DNA from: Pelagicoccus sp. SDUM812005 | Lineage (GTDB): Bacteria > Verrucomicrobiota > Verrucomicrobiia > Opitutales > Opitutaceae | DNA: 64,000 nt | Assembly (NCBI RefSeq): GCF_031127875.1 | Contig: NZ_JARXIA010000001.1 | Location: forward strand, 248,001 to 312,000 | Direction: 5' to 3' | In this document: piece by piece, positions 36,067 through 45,247 of the stretch | Position numbering within the stretch: the stretch's first letter is position 1 | Layout: each line of letters opens with the position of its first letter | Position numbers and translations under genes: made by a program | The notes under the pieces: model-generated | Seen by the model: the letters and a program-made list of their open reading frames with translations, nothing else | Databases searched by the model: none | Told to the model about the DNA's origin: nothing

Positions 36067-39000
36067 ATGATGTCCTACCAAGAACCTACCCTACGCGCGG
36101 CCTTGAGCCGCGCTTCGCGTGCGGCGTTTCGCTACGTCCCGTTTTTCCTGTTGTCGTTCGCAATGATTGCGACCGGCTTTGCGCAATCGACTGGCTCCAT
36201 CCGGGGCAAGGTTAAGAACGCAACTACTGGCAAGCTCGTCTACAACGCGGTCGTAACGATCGAGGAGACCGGGCGCGAAACCAAGACTGACGAATACGGC
36301 GTTTACCGTTTTTCCAATGTCCCTAACGGTGAGTACACGGTCTCTGCGGACTACGTGGGCATGCGGGGCAAGTCGGTGTCTGTGACCGTTGATTCTGGCG
36401 TTAGCTCAAGCGGCGACATCCTCCTGGTCTCCCGTCGTGCGGCGGAAGCTGTCGACGAGGAGGAAATCTTCGAATTGGCCGCTTTCGAGGTCGACGGCAG
36501 CGAGAACTACGATGCGAATGCGATGGCTCTCAACGAGCAGCGCCGTTCAGACAATCTCGTAGTCGTGCAGGACGCGGATGCATTTGGCGAAATTGCGGAA
36601 GGCAATATTGGAGAGTATCTCAAGAATCTCCCCGGCGTATCTGTTGAGTACGTCGCGGCCGACGTACGCTCCATCAAGCTGCGCGGCATGAGCTCTGCAT
36701 ACACTCAGGTCACTGTAGACGGTTCGCAGATGGCGAGCGCTGGTTCCGGCAATGCGATTCGTCGGTTCGAGCTCGAGCAGGTTTCCCTAGCGAACGTGGA
36801 CCAGCTGCAAGTTTTCAAGCTGCCGCTACCAGATATGTCTGCGAACTCCATTGGCGGTTCGGTAAATTTGGTGAGTAAGAACGCTTTCGCGATGGGCAAG
36901 ACGTTCAGTTACAAGGCGTCGTTGAACGTTAACTCTGATTACTCTATCACTGGTAAGTCGCCAGGTTGGCCGAGCGATGTGGAACGCTCCAAGACTCTGC
37001 CGAACTTCGAGTTGAGTTACTCGGATGTTTTCATGGATGATCGTCTCGGTCTGGCCTTGACTTACAAGCAGTCGAACATGGCCAATCCTCAAAAGCGATT
37101 CCGCTGGAGAGATTGGCAGGAAAAGCCTGACGGTGGTAACGGCGATGTTGACGATATCTACTACACTCGTTTGCAGTTACAGGACGGTCCTAAGAAGACT
37201 TCTCGCGAGTCGTTCTCTGCCAACCTCGACTACAAGGTTAACGACAACACGATGTTCAGCCTCAAGGGGCAATTGAACTTCTACGATTCCACCTTTGTTA
37301 ACCGTAATACTGACTGGGGTCTCGGAGACATCACTCAAGATGATATAGACGCCGGTGATTTCCCTGCGTACACGGGTGCTCCGACGGGTGAAGTTAGCGA
37401 CCTCTCGTATGCGTTTGGTGAATCGAACCGTATCTCCCACGGAGCCTCTTATCGTGGTAAGTTCGGTAACACGTATCACATCGATGCGAACGTGAAACAG
37501 CACCTTGGCGAGTGGACGATCGATTACGGCGCAAGCGTATCGGAAGCCACCAATCACTACCGCACTGCCGATCGCGGGTTCATGATATACGAACTAGCTG
37601 AGCGAATCGACAACGAGTACGTTGAATTCGACATGACAGAAGGGCCGCTTGCGGCTTGGAACGACTTCACGGTTTTCGGTTCCGACATGAATCCTCTTCC
37701 AAATCGTGGTCGTATCTACGAGCAGACTGAGCTTCGTCGTCTTTGGGACCAACCGAAGGACTCGGTCGATGTCATCTCTGGTTTCCGTGCCAACGCCAAA
37801 CGTAACTTCACCTTTGGTGAGAACCAAGGCTTCTTCAAGTTCGGTGTTCGTACTTCACGTCAGCACCGCGAAGCGGCTGAATTCAGGCTCCGCTACGAGT
37901 ACAACGGCTACAACGAGGACGGTCAGCAGCTTTGGATGGACCAGTTCGTAGACGGCGTGTTCAAGGATCAGGTAATTGATTTTGGATACGAAGGCTTCGA
38001 TTGGCCGAGCGGCAGCAAGCTCTACGATTACTTCAATGCGAATCGGGATCAGTTCGATTTCGAGGAAAGCACCGCGGTCAACCATACGATCTCTCGTTAT
38101 TACGAGTTTGATGAAGACATCAACGCCGCTTACGCGATGGCTAAGTTCGAGTTCCTGGACAACAGATTGTCTGTCTTGACAGGTGTACGCTACGAGGAAA
38201 CCAGCGCCAGCGGTTTGATGCCGGTGCGTGGTAGCGCCAACAACTACGTCAATTCAAGGACGGACTACTACTACGAAAGGACCCAAGCGTCCGATAGCTA
38301 CGATAGCTTCCACCCAAGCTTGCACATCAAGTACGACGTGAACGACAAGCTCTTGCTCCGTCTCAGCTACGCCAACACCATTGGCCGCGCTGACTTCGGT
38401 TCCATGTTCGGTGTAACTGAATTCAGTGCGCCGCAGTATGACAATGGCTTGGATCCTTCCGACCCCGGCTATGAGTTGAACGATCCGAATACTACCATGG
38501 GGCGCGTATCGGTAAGAAATCCTGGCCTGCTTCCTCGCGAATCAGACAACATCGATGTCACTGCAGAGTACTACTACGACGAAACTGGATTTTTCGGAAT
38601 GTCTTTCTTCCAGAACGATATGACGAACTTCATCCAGACTCAAACACGTGAGTTGACTGCTGATGACCTCACCACTTGGGGGCTGCCAGACTTCGTATAT
38701 GGACGCACCCCTGTCACTCAGGCTGACATCGACAACTATGGTTTGGATCCAGAGGATCTAAACGGAGGGTTCGACTATGAAATCAGCGTTCCGACGAACG
38801 TCGCCTCGGCAAAGATCCAAGGTATGGAGATCAACTGGAGGCAGGATCTCGACATGTTTGGAGACTTCTTCAAGGGGTCCAGCATCTACGCCAATGGTAC
38901 CTTCCTTTCGACCGACGCCGAAGTGGGGGATGCTTCTCCATACGCCAACGACTTGCCTGACTTCATCAAGCAAACGTACAACTATGGCTACCTTTTCGAG

Positions 39001-39312
39001 CGTGGGCCATGGGACTTCAAGCTTCGTTGGAATATTCAGGGGCCAGAGATTGCGGGTTCACGCGTGTTCGAGGTCAATGGGGCTGAGCAGAGAGCAGGTC
39101 TTTACCGTTTGGAGCGCACCTCTATCGACGCTGACTTCGCCTACAAGATCAACGACCGGATGTCGTTTTTCGCGAATGCTCGCAACATCAACAATGCCGC
39201 GTTCCGCCGTGGCTACCGTATTGAGAATGCGGCCGGCTCTTTGCAGACTGTGCTAGAAATTGAAGAGCGTTTTGGTATCCAGTATCTATTCGGCGTGAAG
39301 GGCAAGTTCTAG
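36067..39312 (+). CDS. TonB-dependent receptor with N-terminal carboxypeptidase-D-like domain
   Basis: 1081 residues. The signal peptide includes FLLSFAMIATGFAQ. It is followed by a carboxypeptidase-regulatory-like beta-sandwich (about 40–125; STGSIRGKVKNATTGKLVYN and YRFSNVPNGEYTVSADYVGM). Next come a TonB-box-like EEIFELAAFEVDGS and a plug (about 150–280; NIGEYLKNLPGVSVEYV, VRSIKLRGMSSAYTQVTVDG), then a barrel ending FGVKGKF. It differs from the other two receptors, which lack the N-terminal sandwich. It would import pectic oligosaccharides by context (GH105, GH28 and TRAP genes follow). Codons are more C- and T-ending than upstream genes. Confidence 0.92.
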   Translation: MMSYQEPTLRAALSRASRAAFRYVPFFLLSFAMIATGFAQSTGSIRGKVKNATTGKLVYNAVVTIEETGRETKTDEYGVYRFSNVPNGEYTVSADYVGMRGKSVSVTVDSGVSSSGDILLVSRRAAEAVDEEEIFELAAFEVDGSENYDANAMALNEQRRSDNLVVVQDADAFGEIAEGNIGEYLKNLPGVSVEYVAADVRSIKLRGMSSAYTQVTVDGSQMASAGSGNAIRRFELEQVSLANVDQLQVFKLPLPDMSANSIGGSVNLVSKNAFAMGKTFSYKASLNVNSDYSITGKSPGWPSDVERSKTLPNFELSYSDVFMDDRLGLALTYKQSNMANPQKRFRWRDWQEKPDGGNGDVDDIYYTRLQLQDGPKKTSRESFSANLDYKVNDNTMFSLKGQLNFYDSTFVNRNTDWGLGDITQDDIDAGDFPAYTGAPTGEVSDLSYAFGESNRISHGASYRGKFGNTYHIDANVKQHLGEWTIDYGASVSEATNHYRTADRGFMIYELAERIDNEYVEFDMTEGPLAAWNDFTVFGSDMNPLPNRGRIYEQTELRRLWDQPKDSVDVISGFRANAKRNFTFGENQGFFKFGVRTSRQHREAAEFRLRYEYNGYNEDGQQLWMDQFVDGVFKDQVIDFGYEGFDWPSGSKLYDYFNANRDQFDFEESTAVNHTISRYYEFDEDINAAYAMAKFEFLDNRLSVLTGVRYEETSASGLMPVRGSANNYVNSRTDYYYERTQASDSYDSFHPSLHIKYDVNDKLLLRLSYANTIGRADFGSMFGVTEFSAPQYDNGLDPSDPGYELNDPNTTMGRVSVRNPGLLPRESDNIDVTAEYYYDETGFFGMSFFQNDMTNFIQTQTRELTADDLTTWGLPDFVYGRTPVTQADIDNYGLDPEDLNGGFDYEISVPTNVASAKIQGMEINWRQDLDMFGDFFKGSSIYANGTFLSTDAEVGDASPYANDLPDFIKQTYNYGYLFERGPWDFKLRWNIQGPEIAGSRVFEVNGAEQRAGLYRLERTSIDADFAYKINDRMSFFANARNINNAAFRRGYRIENAAGSLQTVLEIEERFGIQYLFGVKGKF

Positions 39313-39371
39313 TCCCAGGTCTCTATCCCAAAATAGTTTATAGATAATATAATACGAGATTAGTAGTTTGC

Positions 39372-39401
39372 GCGGGAGAGGGGATTCCCTCTCCCGCTTT
39401 T
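39372..39401 (+). terminator. Rho-independent terminator after the TonB receptor
   Basis: GCGGGAGAGGG and CCCTCTCCCGC pair perfectly around GATT, followed by TTTT. Confidence 0.88.
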
Positions 39402-39452
39402 CTCTCGCTGTAGTAATAATTTAAATACGAGTCGTTTATTTCGTTCGAATTG

Positions 39453-39503
39453 TCGGGTTGGCGTTCGCCTTAGCTGACGCTGTTGGGAAGAGCCCCAACC
39501 CTA
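39453..39503. repeat. REP-like intergenic element
   Basis: CGGGTTGGCGTTCGCCTTAG, then CTGACGCTGTTGGGAAGAGC and CCCAACCCTAC. GGGTTGG (39455) pairs with CCAACCC (39495), and GTTGGG with CCCAAC. Block order matches the elements near 2436, 4058 and 31836. Confidence 0.5.
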
Positions 39504-39672
39504 CATTTTGACTTTAGGATAGTGGTTACATCGGGACGTAATTTTGGAGAACGATTTGCGGATTCTAGGATCTGCGAGGATTATTAAGGATCCTTCCGGC
39601 GCTCCGGGGGGCGTGCCGGTTGGATCCGTTCTCCCTTTCTCCCTTTGCTAATCACTATCCTCCTTTTTTTAT

Positions 39673-42087
39673 ATGAAGCTAGCAATCGCACTTACCGCTG
39701 GACTGGGAATGGCCTTCGTGGGCTGTTCGAAGCATGAACCCTTGGCTCGGATCGAGGTCGAGAATGCGACCGAGTCGGTCCGCGTGGACGAGGTGGTTCA
39801 CTTGCGCTTGGTCGATCTCGGCTTGGCCTTGGGCGATCCTGCGGCGGAGGGGATCGAGGCCTTTGCGGGCAAGGAGCCGGTGCCTGCCCAGTCTTGGGAT
39901 CGCAGCGGGGATGGCGTGGCGGATACCGTGAGCCTGCTGCTCGATTTTCAGCCCGTCGAGCGTAAGGCCGTGCGACTGGAGCTCGCTGGGGCGAAGCCTG
40001 CCGTTTTCAAGCAGCGGACGCAGGCGGAGATCTCCCGTAAAACGGGGGGAGAGTGGCAAGGGCGCGAGTACATCGGCGGCCGCTTCGAAAATGTGCAGTC
40101 GCTGGAAACGCCGCCGGAGCACACGGATCACTCTTGGTTCCTCCGCTACGAGGGGCCCGGTTGGGAAAGCGACAAGGTCGGGTACCGCTTTTATCTTGAT
40201 TGGAGAAATGGCTTCGACGTTTTCGGCAAGTTGACGGATGAGCTGGCGCTGCAGGACGTGGGGCAGGACGGGTTTGATTCCTACCGCGAGCCGGCGGAGT
40301 GGGGCATGGATATCTTGAAGGTCGGATCGTCGCTGGGAGCAGGGGGCTTTGGGCTCTGGGTCGACGGCCAGGCCGAGCGAATTTCCAAGACGGATAAGCT
40401 AAGCTGCCAGATTTTGGAGAATGGCCCGGTGCTGAGCCAATTTCGGGCGACCTACCATGGTTGGGAAGGCAGCGGTCAGCCGGAGATGGATCTCGTAGCG
40501 GATTTGTCGATACATGCGGGCAGTCGCCTGACGTGGGTTCGTCTGCGTCCTTCCGAGGAAGCGGGAAAGCTCTGCGCGGGGCTGGTGAAGCATGAAGGAA
40601 CGGAATTGATCAAAGGGGAGACGGATATCACGGGCGAAGCTTTCACCTACCTTGCGACTTGGGGTAAGCAGGCTTTGGATGGCAGCGATCTGGGCATGGC
40701 AATTCTGTTGCGCAAGAAGGACCTCGATCGTTTTGCGGAAGACGAGTTCAACGACCTCGCGGTTTTTAGGCAACGGGTGAAGGGAGTGGAGTACGCTTTT
40801 CTGGCCGCATGGTCGCAGGAGCCGAACGGCATCAAGTCGAAGGACGAGTTTGTGGCTTACTTGGAGGAGACGGTAACGAAGCTTACGATTCCCTCTCGAG
40901 TCGACGTGTATTCAAGCTTGGATACGGCAGAGAAGTCCGGTCCGCTCGATGCGGAAAAGGCGCTCTACTGGACAAAGCGAATGGGAGATTCTATTCTGCA
41001 GCGACGCGGGGCGACCTTGGCGCACGGCGAATACGATCCGGAGGCGGAGCGCTATGCGAAGTGGAGCTACACTACGGGCTTGATTTCCAAGGCGGTGCAC
41101 GACCTTGGCGAAGCGACGGGACAGCAGAGTTATTTGGACTGGGCGGAGTCGGTGATTTCTTCCTATGTGCAAGAGGATGGAACGGTGGCGACCTATTCTT
41201 ACGATAGCTTCAATATCGACCAGATCAACTCCGGGAAGATGTTGCTGGAGCTTCACGCCGCTACCGGCGAAGAGCGTTACCGGATCGCGGCGGCCCACTT
41301 GCGTCGGCAGCTTGCGGAGCATCCCCGCACCAAGAACGGAGCCTTCTGGCACAAGAAGCGCTATCCGTGGCAAGTTTGGTTGGACGGCGTGTATATGGGA
41401 ATTCCCTTTATGGTCGGCTACGAGCAAGCGTACAACGATTCGAAGCATGTGGCCGAGGCGGTTCATGAGTTTATCGTATGCGAAAATGAACTACGCGATC
41501 CGGAGACGGGCTTGTATTGGCATGCTTGGGACGAGTCGCGCCAGCAGGTTTGGGCGGATCCGCAGACGGGGCGTTCCGAATATTTCTGGGGGCGCGGGCT
41601 GGGTTGGTTCGCCATGGCCTTGGTGGATACGCTGGAGATGTTGCCTGAGGAGTCGCCGGAGGCGTCGGACTTGAGGCGCATACTGAATGACTTGGCGGAG
41701 GCTTTGGTGAAGGTACAGGATCCCCAGAAGGGCGTCTGGTACCAGATCCTCGACCGTCCGGAGGCACCTGGCAATTATCCGGAATCCTCGGCGAGCAGCA
41801 TGTTTACGTACATGTTGGCCAAGGGCGTTAACCATGGCTGGCTCGGCGCGAAGTACGGGACGGCGGCGGAGAAGGCTTTTGCGGGGATGCTCGAGGAGTT
41901 TGTCCGCGTGCATGCGGACGGGACAACGAGCTTGAGCCATATCTGTCGCGTGGCGGGCTTGGGCTTTGGCCGCGACGGAAGCTACGAATATTATATGAGC
42001 GAGCCGGTAGTGGAGAACGATCCGAAAGGGATCGGGCCTTTCTTGATGGCCGGTTTGCAAGTTACGACATTGTTGGAGACTAAGTAA
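39673..42087 (+). CDS. DUF4861–GH105 fusion lipoprotein (unsaturated rhamnogalacturonyl hydrolase type)
   Basis: 804 residues with an N-terminal lipoprotein signal (MAFVGC, C18). The first ~400 residues match the DUF4861 family (WFLRYEGPGWESDKVGYRFY, EWGMDILKVGSSLGAGGFGL). Residues about 420–800 are a GH88/GH105-type (alpha/alpha)6 barrel. Its catalytic aspartate is D571 in WLDGVYMGIPFMVGYEQAY, and there is a GRSEYFWGRGLGWFAMALVD block. GH105 enzymes hydrolyse the unsaturated galacturonyl unit left by pectate or rhamnogalacturonan lyases and yield 5-keto-4-deoxyuronate. The two parts usually occur as separate proteins or in neighbouring genes. It precedes the GH28 gene by three bases, so they form one operon. 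Confidence 0.87.
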   Translation: MKLAIALTAGLGMAFVGCSKHEPLARIEVENATESVRVDEVVHLRLVDLGLALGDPAAEGIEAFAGKEPVPAQSWDRSGDGVADTVSLLLDFQPVERKAVRLELAGAKPAVFKQRTQAEISRKTGGEWQGREYIGGRFENVQSLETPPEHTDHSWFLRYEGPGWESDKVGYRFYLDWRNGFDVFGKLTDELALQDVGQDGFDSYREPAEWGMDILKVGSSLGAGGFGLWVDGQAERISKTDKLSCQILENGPVLSQFRATYHGWEGSGQPEMDLVADLSIHAGSRLTWVRLRPSEEAGKLCAGLVKHEGTELIKGETDITGEAFTYLATWGKQALDGSDLGMAILLRKKDLDRFAEDEFNDLAVFRQRVKGVEYAFLAAWSQEPNGIKSKDEFVAYLEETVTKLTIPSRVDVYSSLDTAEKSGPLDAEKALYWTKRMGDSILQRRGATLAHGEYDPEAERYAKWSYTTGLISKAVHDLGEATGQQSYLDWAESVISSYVQEDGTVATYSYDSFNIDQINSGKMLLELHAATGEERYRIAAAHLRRQLAEHPRTKNGAFWHKKRYPWQVWLDGVYMGIPFMVGYEQAYNDSKHVAEAVHEFIVCENELRDPETGLYWHAWDESRQQVWADPQTGRSEYFWGRGLGWFAMALVDTLEMLPEESPEASDLRRILNDLAEALVKVQDPQKGVWYQILDRPEAPGNYPESSASSMFTYMLAKGVNHGWLGAKYGTAAEKAFAGMLEEFVRVHADGTTSLSHICRVAGLGFGRDGSYEYYMSEPVVENDPKGIGPFLMAGLQVTTLLETK

Positions 42088-42090
42088 ATT

Positions 42091-43524
42091 ATGAGAGGAT
42101 TAAGAATTGATCGGTTGATTGCGGGTTCTGTTTTGGCTTTCGCGGCGCTGGGCTGCTCGGCCAAGGAAAGCGGGCAGGCGAAGCCTGTATCGCAGGACGA
42201 GGCGTACGAGTGGTTGGTGGCGGAGGAGATCCTGGAGCGTATCCAGGCTCCGACGTTTGCGGATCGGGATTTCGACATTCGCAAGTACGGCGCCAAGGAA
42301 GGGGTCGAGGGCGGGGCTGGCGATGCCATTGCCAAGGCGATTGCCGCCTGCAACGCGGCGGGCGGGGGCAGGGTGCTGGTGCCAGCTGGAACCTACCATA
42401 CGGGGCCGATCCATCTGCTGAGCAACGTGAACCTGCATTTGGCGGAAGGGGCGACCTTGAAGTTCAGCACCAATTTCTCGGACTATTTGCCGGCGGTTTT
42501 CACGCGTTGGGAAGGGGTCGAGCTCTACAATTACTCGCCGCTGGTTTACGCCTTTGAGCAGAGGAACGTGGCGATCACGGGCAAGGGAACCCTCGACGGG
42601 CAAGCGACGCTCGAGAACTGGCTCGGCTGGAATATCAAGTCGGCCCCCGGTGGCTCCAAGCAGATCCCGGCCCGCAACCGCCTGTTCGACTACGGTCGGG
42701 ATCACGTGCCGGTAGAGCAGCGCGTGTTTGGCGAGGGCGATTTCCTGCGTCCTAACTTTATCCAGCCCTATCGCTGCGAAAACGTGCTGATCGAGGGGGT
42801 GACGGTGATCAACTCGCCCATGTGGGAGATTCATCCGGTGCTCTGTCGCAACGTGACGGTGCGCGGCGTGACGGTGGTGAGCCATGGCTCCAACAACGAC
42901 GGCTGCAATCCCGAGAGCAGCAAGGACGTGCTGATCGAGGACTGCCATTTCGATACGGGCGACGACTGTATCGCCATCAAGTCGGGGCGCAACAACGACG
43001 GGCGCCGCGTCAACGTGCCTTCGGAGAACATTGTAATTCGCAATTGCAAGATGGTCGACGGGCATGGCGGAGTGGTCATCGGCAGCGAGATTTCCGGCGG
43101 CGTTCGCAACGTATTCGTGGAAAACTGCGAGATGAGCAGCCCGAACCTCGATCGCGCCTTGCGCATCAAGACCAATTCCATCCGTGGCGGCTTGATCGAG
43201 AACATCTTCGTGCGCGACGTGGAAGTGGGCGTGGTCAAGGACTCCGTCATCAAGGTGAACTTCGTCTACGAGGAAGGGGACGCGGGCGACTTTGCCCCAG
43301 TGGTGCGCAACGTGATCGTGCGCCGTCTGATCAGCCGCAAGAGCAAGTACGCCCTCTACTTTAAGGGCTACGAACATACCCCGATTACGGGCGTGCATTT
43401 GATCGACTGCCAATTCGAGGGGGTGGAGAAGCCGAGCGTGCTGCAGTACGTCAAGGGGCTGCGCTTGGACAACGTGCTCATGAACACTGGCGCCAAGACG
43501 GATATCTGGGGCAATCCGCTCTGA
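42091..43524 (+). CDS. Polygalacturonase-type GH28 lipoprotein
   Basis: 477 residues with a lipoprotein signal ending in AALGC (C22). It is a right-handed beta-helix, and all four GH28 motifs are present: NNDG (268–271, the D of NTD), GDD (290–292), GHG (324–326) and RIK (358–360). It therefore likely hydrolyses alpha-1,4-galacturonosyl bonds; exo- or rhamnogalacturonan variants are possible. The frame begins three bases after the GH105 fusion stop, and a terminator follows at 43543. It would work in the periplasm or on the cell surface with the GH105 partner. Confidence 0.92.
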   Translation: MRGLRIDRLIAGSVLAFAALGCSAKESGQAKPVSQDEAYEWLVAEEILERIQAPTFADRDFDIRKYGAKEGVEGGAGDAIAKAIAACNAAGGGRVLVPAGTYHTGPIHLLSNVNLHLAEGATLKFSTNFSDYLPAVFTRWEGVELYNYSPLVYAFEQRNVAITGKGTLDGQATLENWLGWNIKSAPGGSKQIPARNRLFDYGRDHVPVEQRVFGEGDFLRPNFIQPYRCENVLIEGVTVINSPMWEIHPVLCRNVTVRGVTVVSHGSNNDGCNPESSKDVLIEDCHFDTGDDCIAIKSGRNNDGRRVNVPSENIVIRNCKMVDGHGGVVIGSEISGGVRNVFVENCEMSSPNLDRALRIKTNSIRGGLIENIFVRDVEVGVVKDSVIKVNFVYEEGDAGDFAPVVRNVIVRRLISRKSKYALYFKGYEHTPITGVHLIDCQFEGVEKPSVLQYVKGLRLDNVLMNTGAKTDIWGNPL

Positions 43525-43542
43525 TTTTTCCGCGAGGAAGGT

Positions 43543-43575
43543 GGCTGCCTGTGACGTGTCACTGGCAGCCTTTTT
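43543..43575 (+). terminator. Rho-independent terminator after GH28
   Basis: GGCTGCC-T-GTGAC pairs with GTCAC-T-GGCAGCC around GT, ending in TTTTT. Confidence 0.85.
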
Positions 43576-43694
43576 GTTTAGACAAGAGAAATGCGTTGCT
43601 TCCTAACTCCTGTGTGATTTTCTCCGTTCCACCCAAGCCCGTTTCCTCGAACGAAACGGACCGTAGAAACCCTTTCCCCTGATAAAACCTCATT

Positions 43695-44714
43695 ATGGAT
43701 AGTAAATCCCTCTCCTTCCTCGCTGTTGGGCTCCTGTTGGGAGTCCTTGCAAGCAGTGTGGTCTTTTCCTTCTTCTCCTCCAATCGGGGAGAGTCGCAGG
43801 CCAGCGGCCGCGTGCTGAAGCTCGCCCATGGACTGGACACGACGCATCCGGTCCATCTCGGGATGGAGCACATGAAGCAGCGGCTGGAAGAGCTCTCCGG
43901 CGGTCGCATGACCATCGACATTTACCCCAGCGGCGTTTTGGGTTCGGAGGTCCAGTGCATCGAGCAGCTGCAGGGCGGAGTGCTGGCCATGACGAAGACT
44001 TCGACCGCGGCCATGGAGAACTTCATTCCGGAGCTAGGCGTGTTCGGCGTGCCCTACCTTTTCAACGACCACGAGAGCTACTGGAACGTATTGGACGGGG
44101 AGATCGGGCACGAGCTATTGAGCGTGGGCGACTCGCTCGGCTTGCGCGGCCTTTGTTACTACGATTCCGGCAGCCGCAACTTTTACAGCACCAAGAAGCC
44201 GATCCGCAGCCCGAAGGATTTGGTGGGGATGAAGATTCGCGTGCAGAACAGCCGCATGGCGATCGCCATGATCGAGGCCATGGGCGGTTCGCCTACGCCG
44301 ATCGCTTGGGGCGAGCTTTATTCGGCTTTGGCCCAGGGCGTGGTCGACGGAGCGGAGAACAATCCGCCAAGCTTCGACTCCAGTCGGCACTTCGAGGTGA
44401 GCAAGTACTACACTCCCGATGCCCACACGCGGGTGCCGGATTTGCTGATGATCAGCTTCAAGGTTTGGAATTCGCTTAGCCCGCAGGAGCAGGAGTGGCT
44501 GCAGGCGGCGGCGGAAGAGTCGTCCGTCTACCAACGCGAACTCTGGGCCCAGAAGACCGTCGAGTCCCTGGAGAAGGTGAAGGCGGCCGGAGTGACGGTG
44601 GTCGAATGCGATCCCGCGGAATTCCAAGCGGCTTGCGCTCCGATCGCGGCTACCTTGAAGGGAACGCCAGTGGAGCCTTGGCTCAACAAAATCAAAGCCG
44701 CCCAAGCACAATGA
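43695..44714 (+). CDS. dctP: TRAP transporter solute-binding protein (DctP family)
   Basis: 339 residues with an N-terminal signal or membrane anchor (FLAVGLLLGVLASSVVFSFF) then the DctP fold. It shows KLAHGLDTTHPVHLGMEHMK, GVFGVPYLFNDHESYW, the carboxylate-binding arginine region MKIRVQNSRMA and WGELYSALAQGVVDGAENNP. TRAP binding proteins take acidic sugars and carboxylates; with UxaC and the UxaE-like gene next door the cargo is very likely a hexuronate. It overlaps dctQ by four bases (ATGA). The start has no Shine-Dalgarno. Confidence 0.92.
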   Translation: MDSKSLSFLAVGLLLGVLASSVVFSFFSSNRGESQASGRVLKLAHGLDTTHPVHLGMEHMKQRLEELSGGRMTIDIYPSGVLGSEVQCIEQLQGGVLAMTKTSTAAMENFIPELGVFGVPYLFNDHESYWNVLDGEIGHELLSVGDSLGLRGLCYYDSGSRNFYSTKKPIRSPKDLVGMKIRVQNSRMAIAMIEAMGGSPTPIAWGELYSALAQGVVDGAENNPPSFDSSRHFEVSKYYTPDAHTRVPDLLMISFKVWNSLSPQEQEWLQAAAEESSVYQRELWAQKTVESLEKVKAAGVTVVECDPAEFQAACAPIAATLKGTPVEPWLNKIKAAQAQ

Positions 44715-45247
44715 GCGAATCCAAGAATCAACTACTGCAGCGAGCCATCGCGGTTCGCCAAGAGCTGACCAAGGTATTGCAATGGGTGGTCATCATCCTG
44801 ATGACGCTGCTCGTTTTCGATGTGCTTTGGGGAGTCGTTTCCCGTTACGCCCTCGGGCAGCAAGCTAAGTGGAGCGAGGAGCTCGCCCGCTTGCTCCTGG
44901 TTTGGGTTTCCCTTTTCGGGGCCAGCGTGGCCTTTGGCATGAAGGCCCACCTCGGTTTGGACTATTTCGCAGGCAAGCTGCACCCGTCGGCCGGCCGCTT
45001 GAATGCTATCGTCGGGGCGCTGATCACTTTGGTCTTTGCTATTCTGGTCTTCGGAGTGGGAGGCTGGGCTTTGGTGCAGAAGACCATGGACTCTGGCCAG
45101 ACCATGGTGGCCTTGCCCATCGCCAAGTGGTGGGAGTACGCGGCGCTGCCGGTGAGCGGCGTTTTCATGGTGATCTTCCTGCTCGAGCAGTTGGTGGAAG
45201 CCTGCCTCGCTCCAGTCGCAGCTGAAGACGGAAAGGAGGCCGCGTAA
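44711..45247 (+). CDS. dctQ: TRAP transporter small membrane subunit (DctQ family)
   Basis: 178 residues with four hydrophobic helices. Typical DctQ sequence is WGVVSRYALGQQAKWSEELARLLLVWVSLFGASVAFGMKAHLGLDYF. The start ATG at 44711 overlaps the dctP stop (ATGA), the clear sign of translational coupling; a longer frame beginning at 44495 runs through the dctP gene and is rejected. Its stop overlaps the dctM start (TAATG). Confidence 0.93.
   Translation: MSESKNQLLQRAIAVRQELTKVLQWVVIILMTLLVFDVLWGVVSRYALGQQAKWSEELARLLLVWVSLFGASVAFGMKAHLGLDYFAGKLHPSAGRLNAIVGALITLVFAILVFGVGGWALVQKTMDSGQTMVALPIAKWWEYAALPVSGVFMVIFLLEQLVEACLAPVAAEDGKEAA

Larger units (their letters stand above)
39313..39672. other. 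Spacer between TonB receptor and GH105 fusion
   Basis: 360 bases without a gene. Contains a terminator (39372–39401), an AT-rich patch (TTTATAGATAATATAATACG at 39338–39357), a REP-like element (39453–39503) and a CGGATTCTAGGATCTGCGAGG stretch. The last bases before the ATG are pyrimidine-rich (TCCTCCTTTTTTTATATG). Confidence 0.6.

Noticed and set aside
44495-44710. Upstream extension of dctQ
   Set aside because: Runs through the dctP gene; the ATGA overlap at 44711 defines the start.
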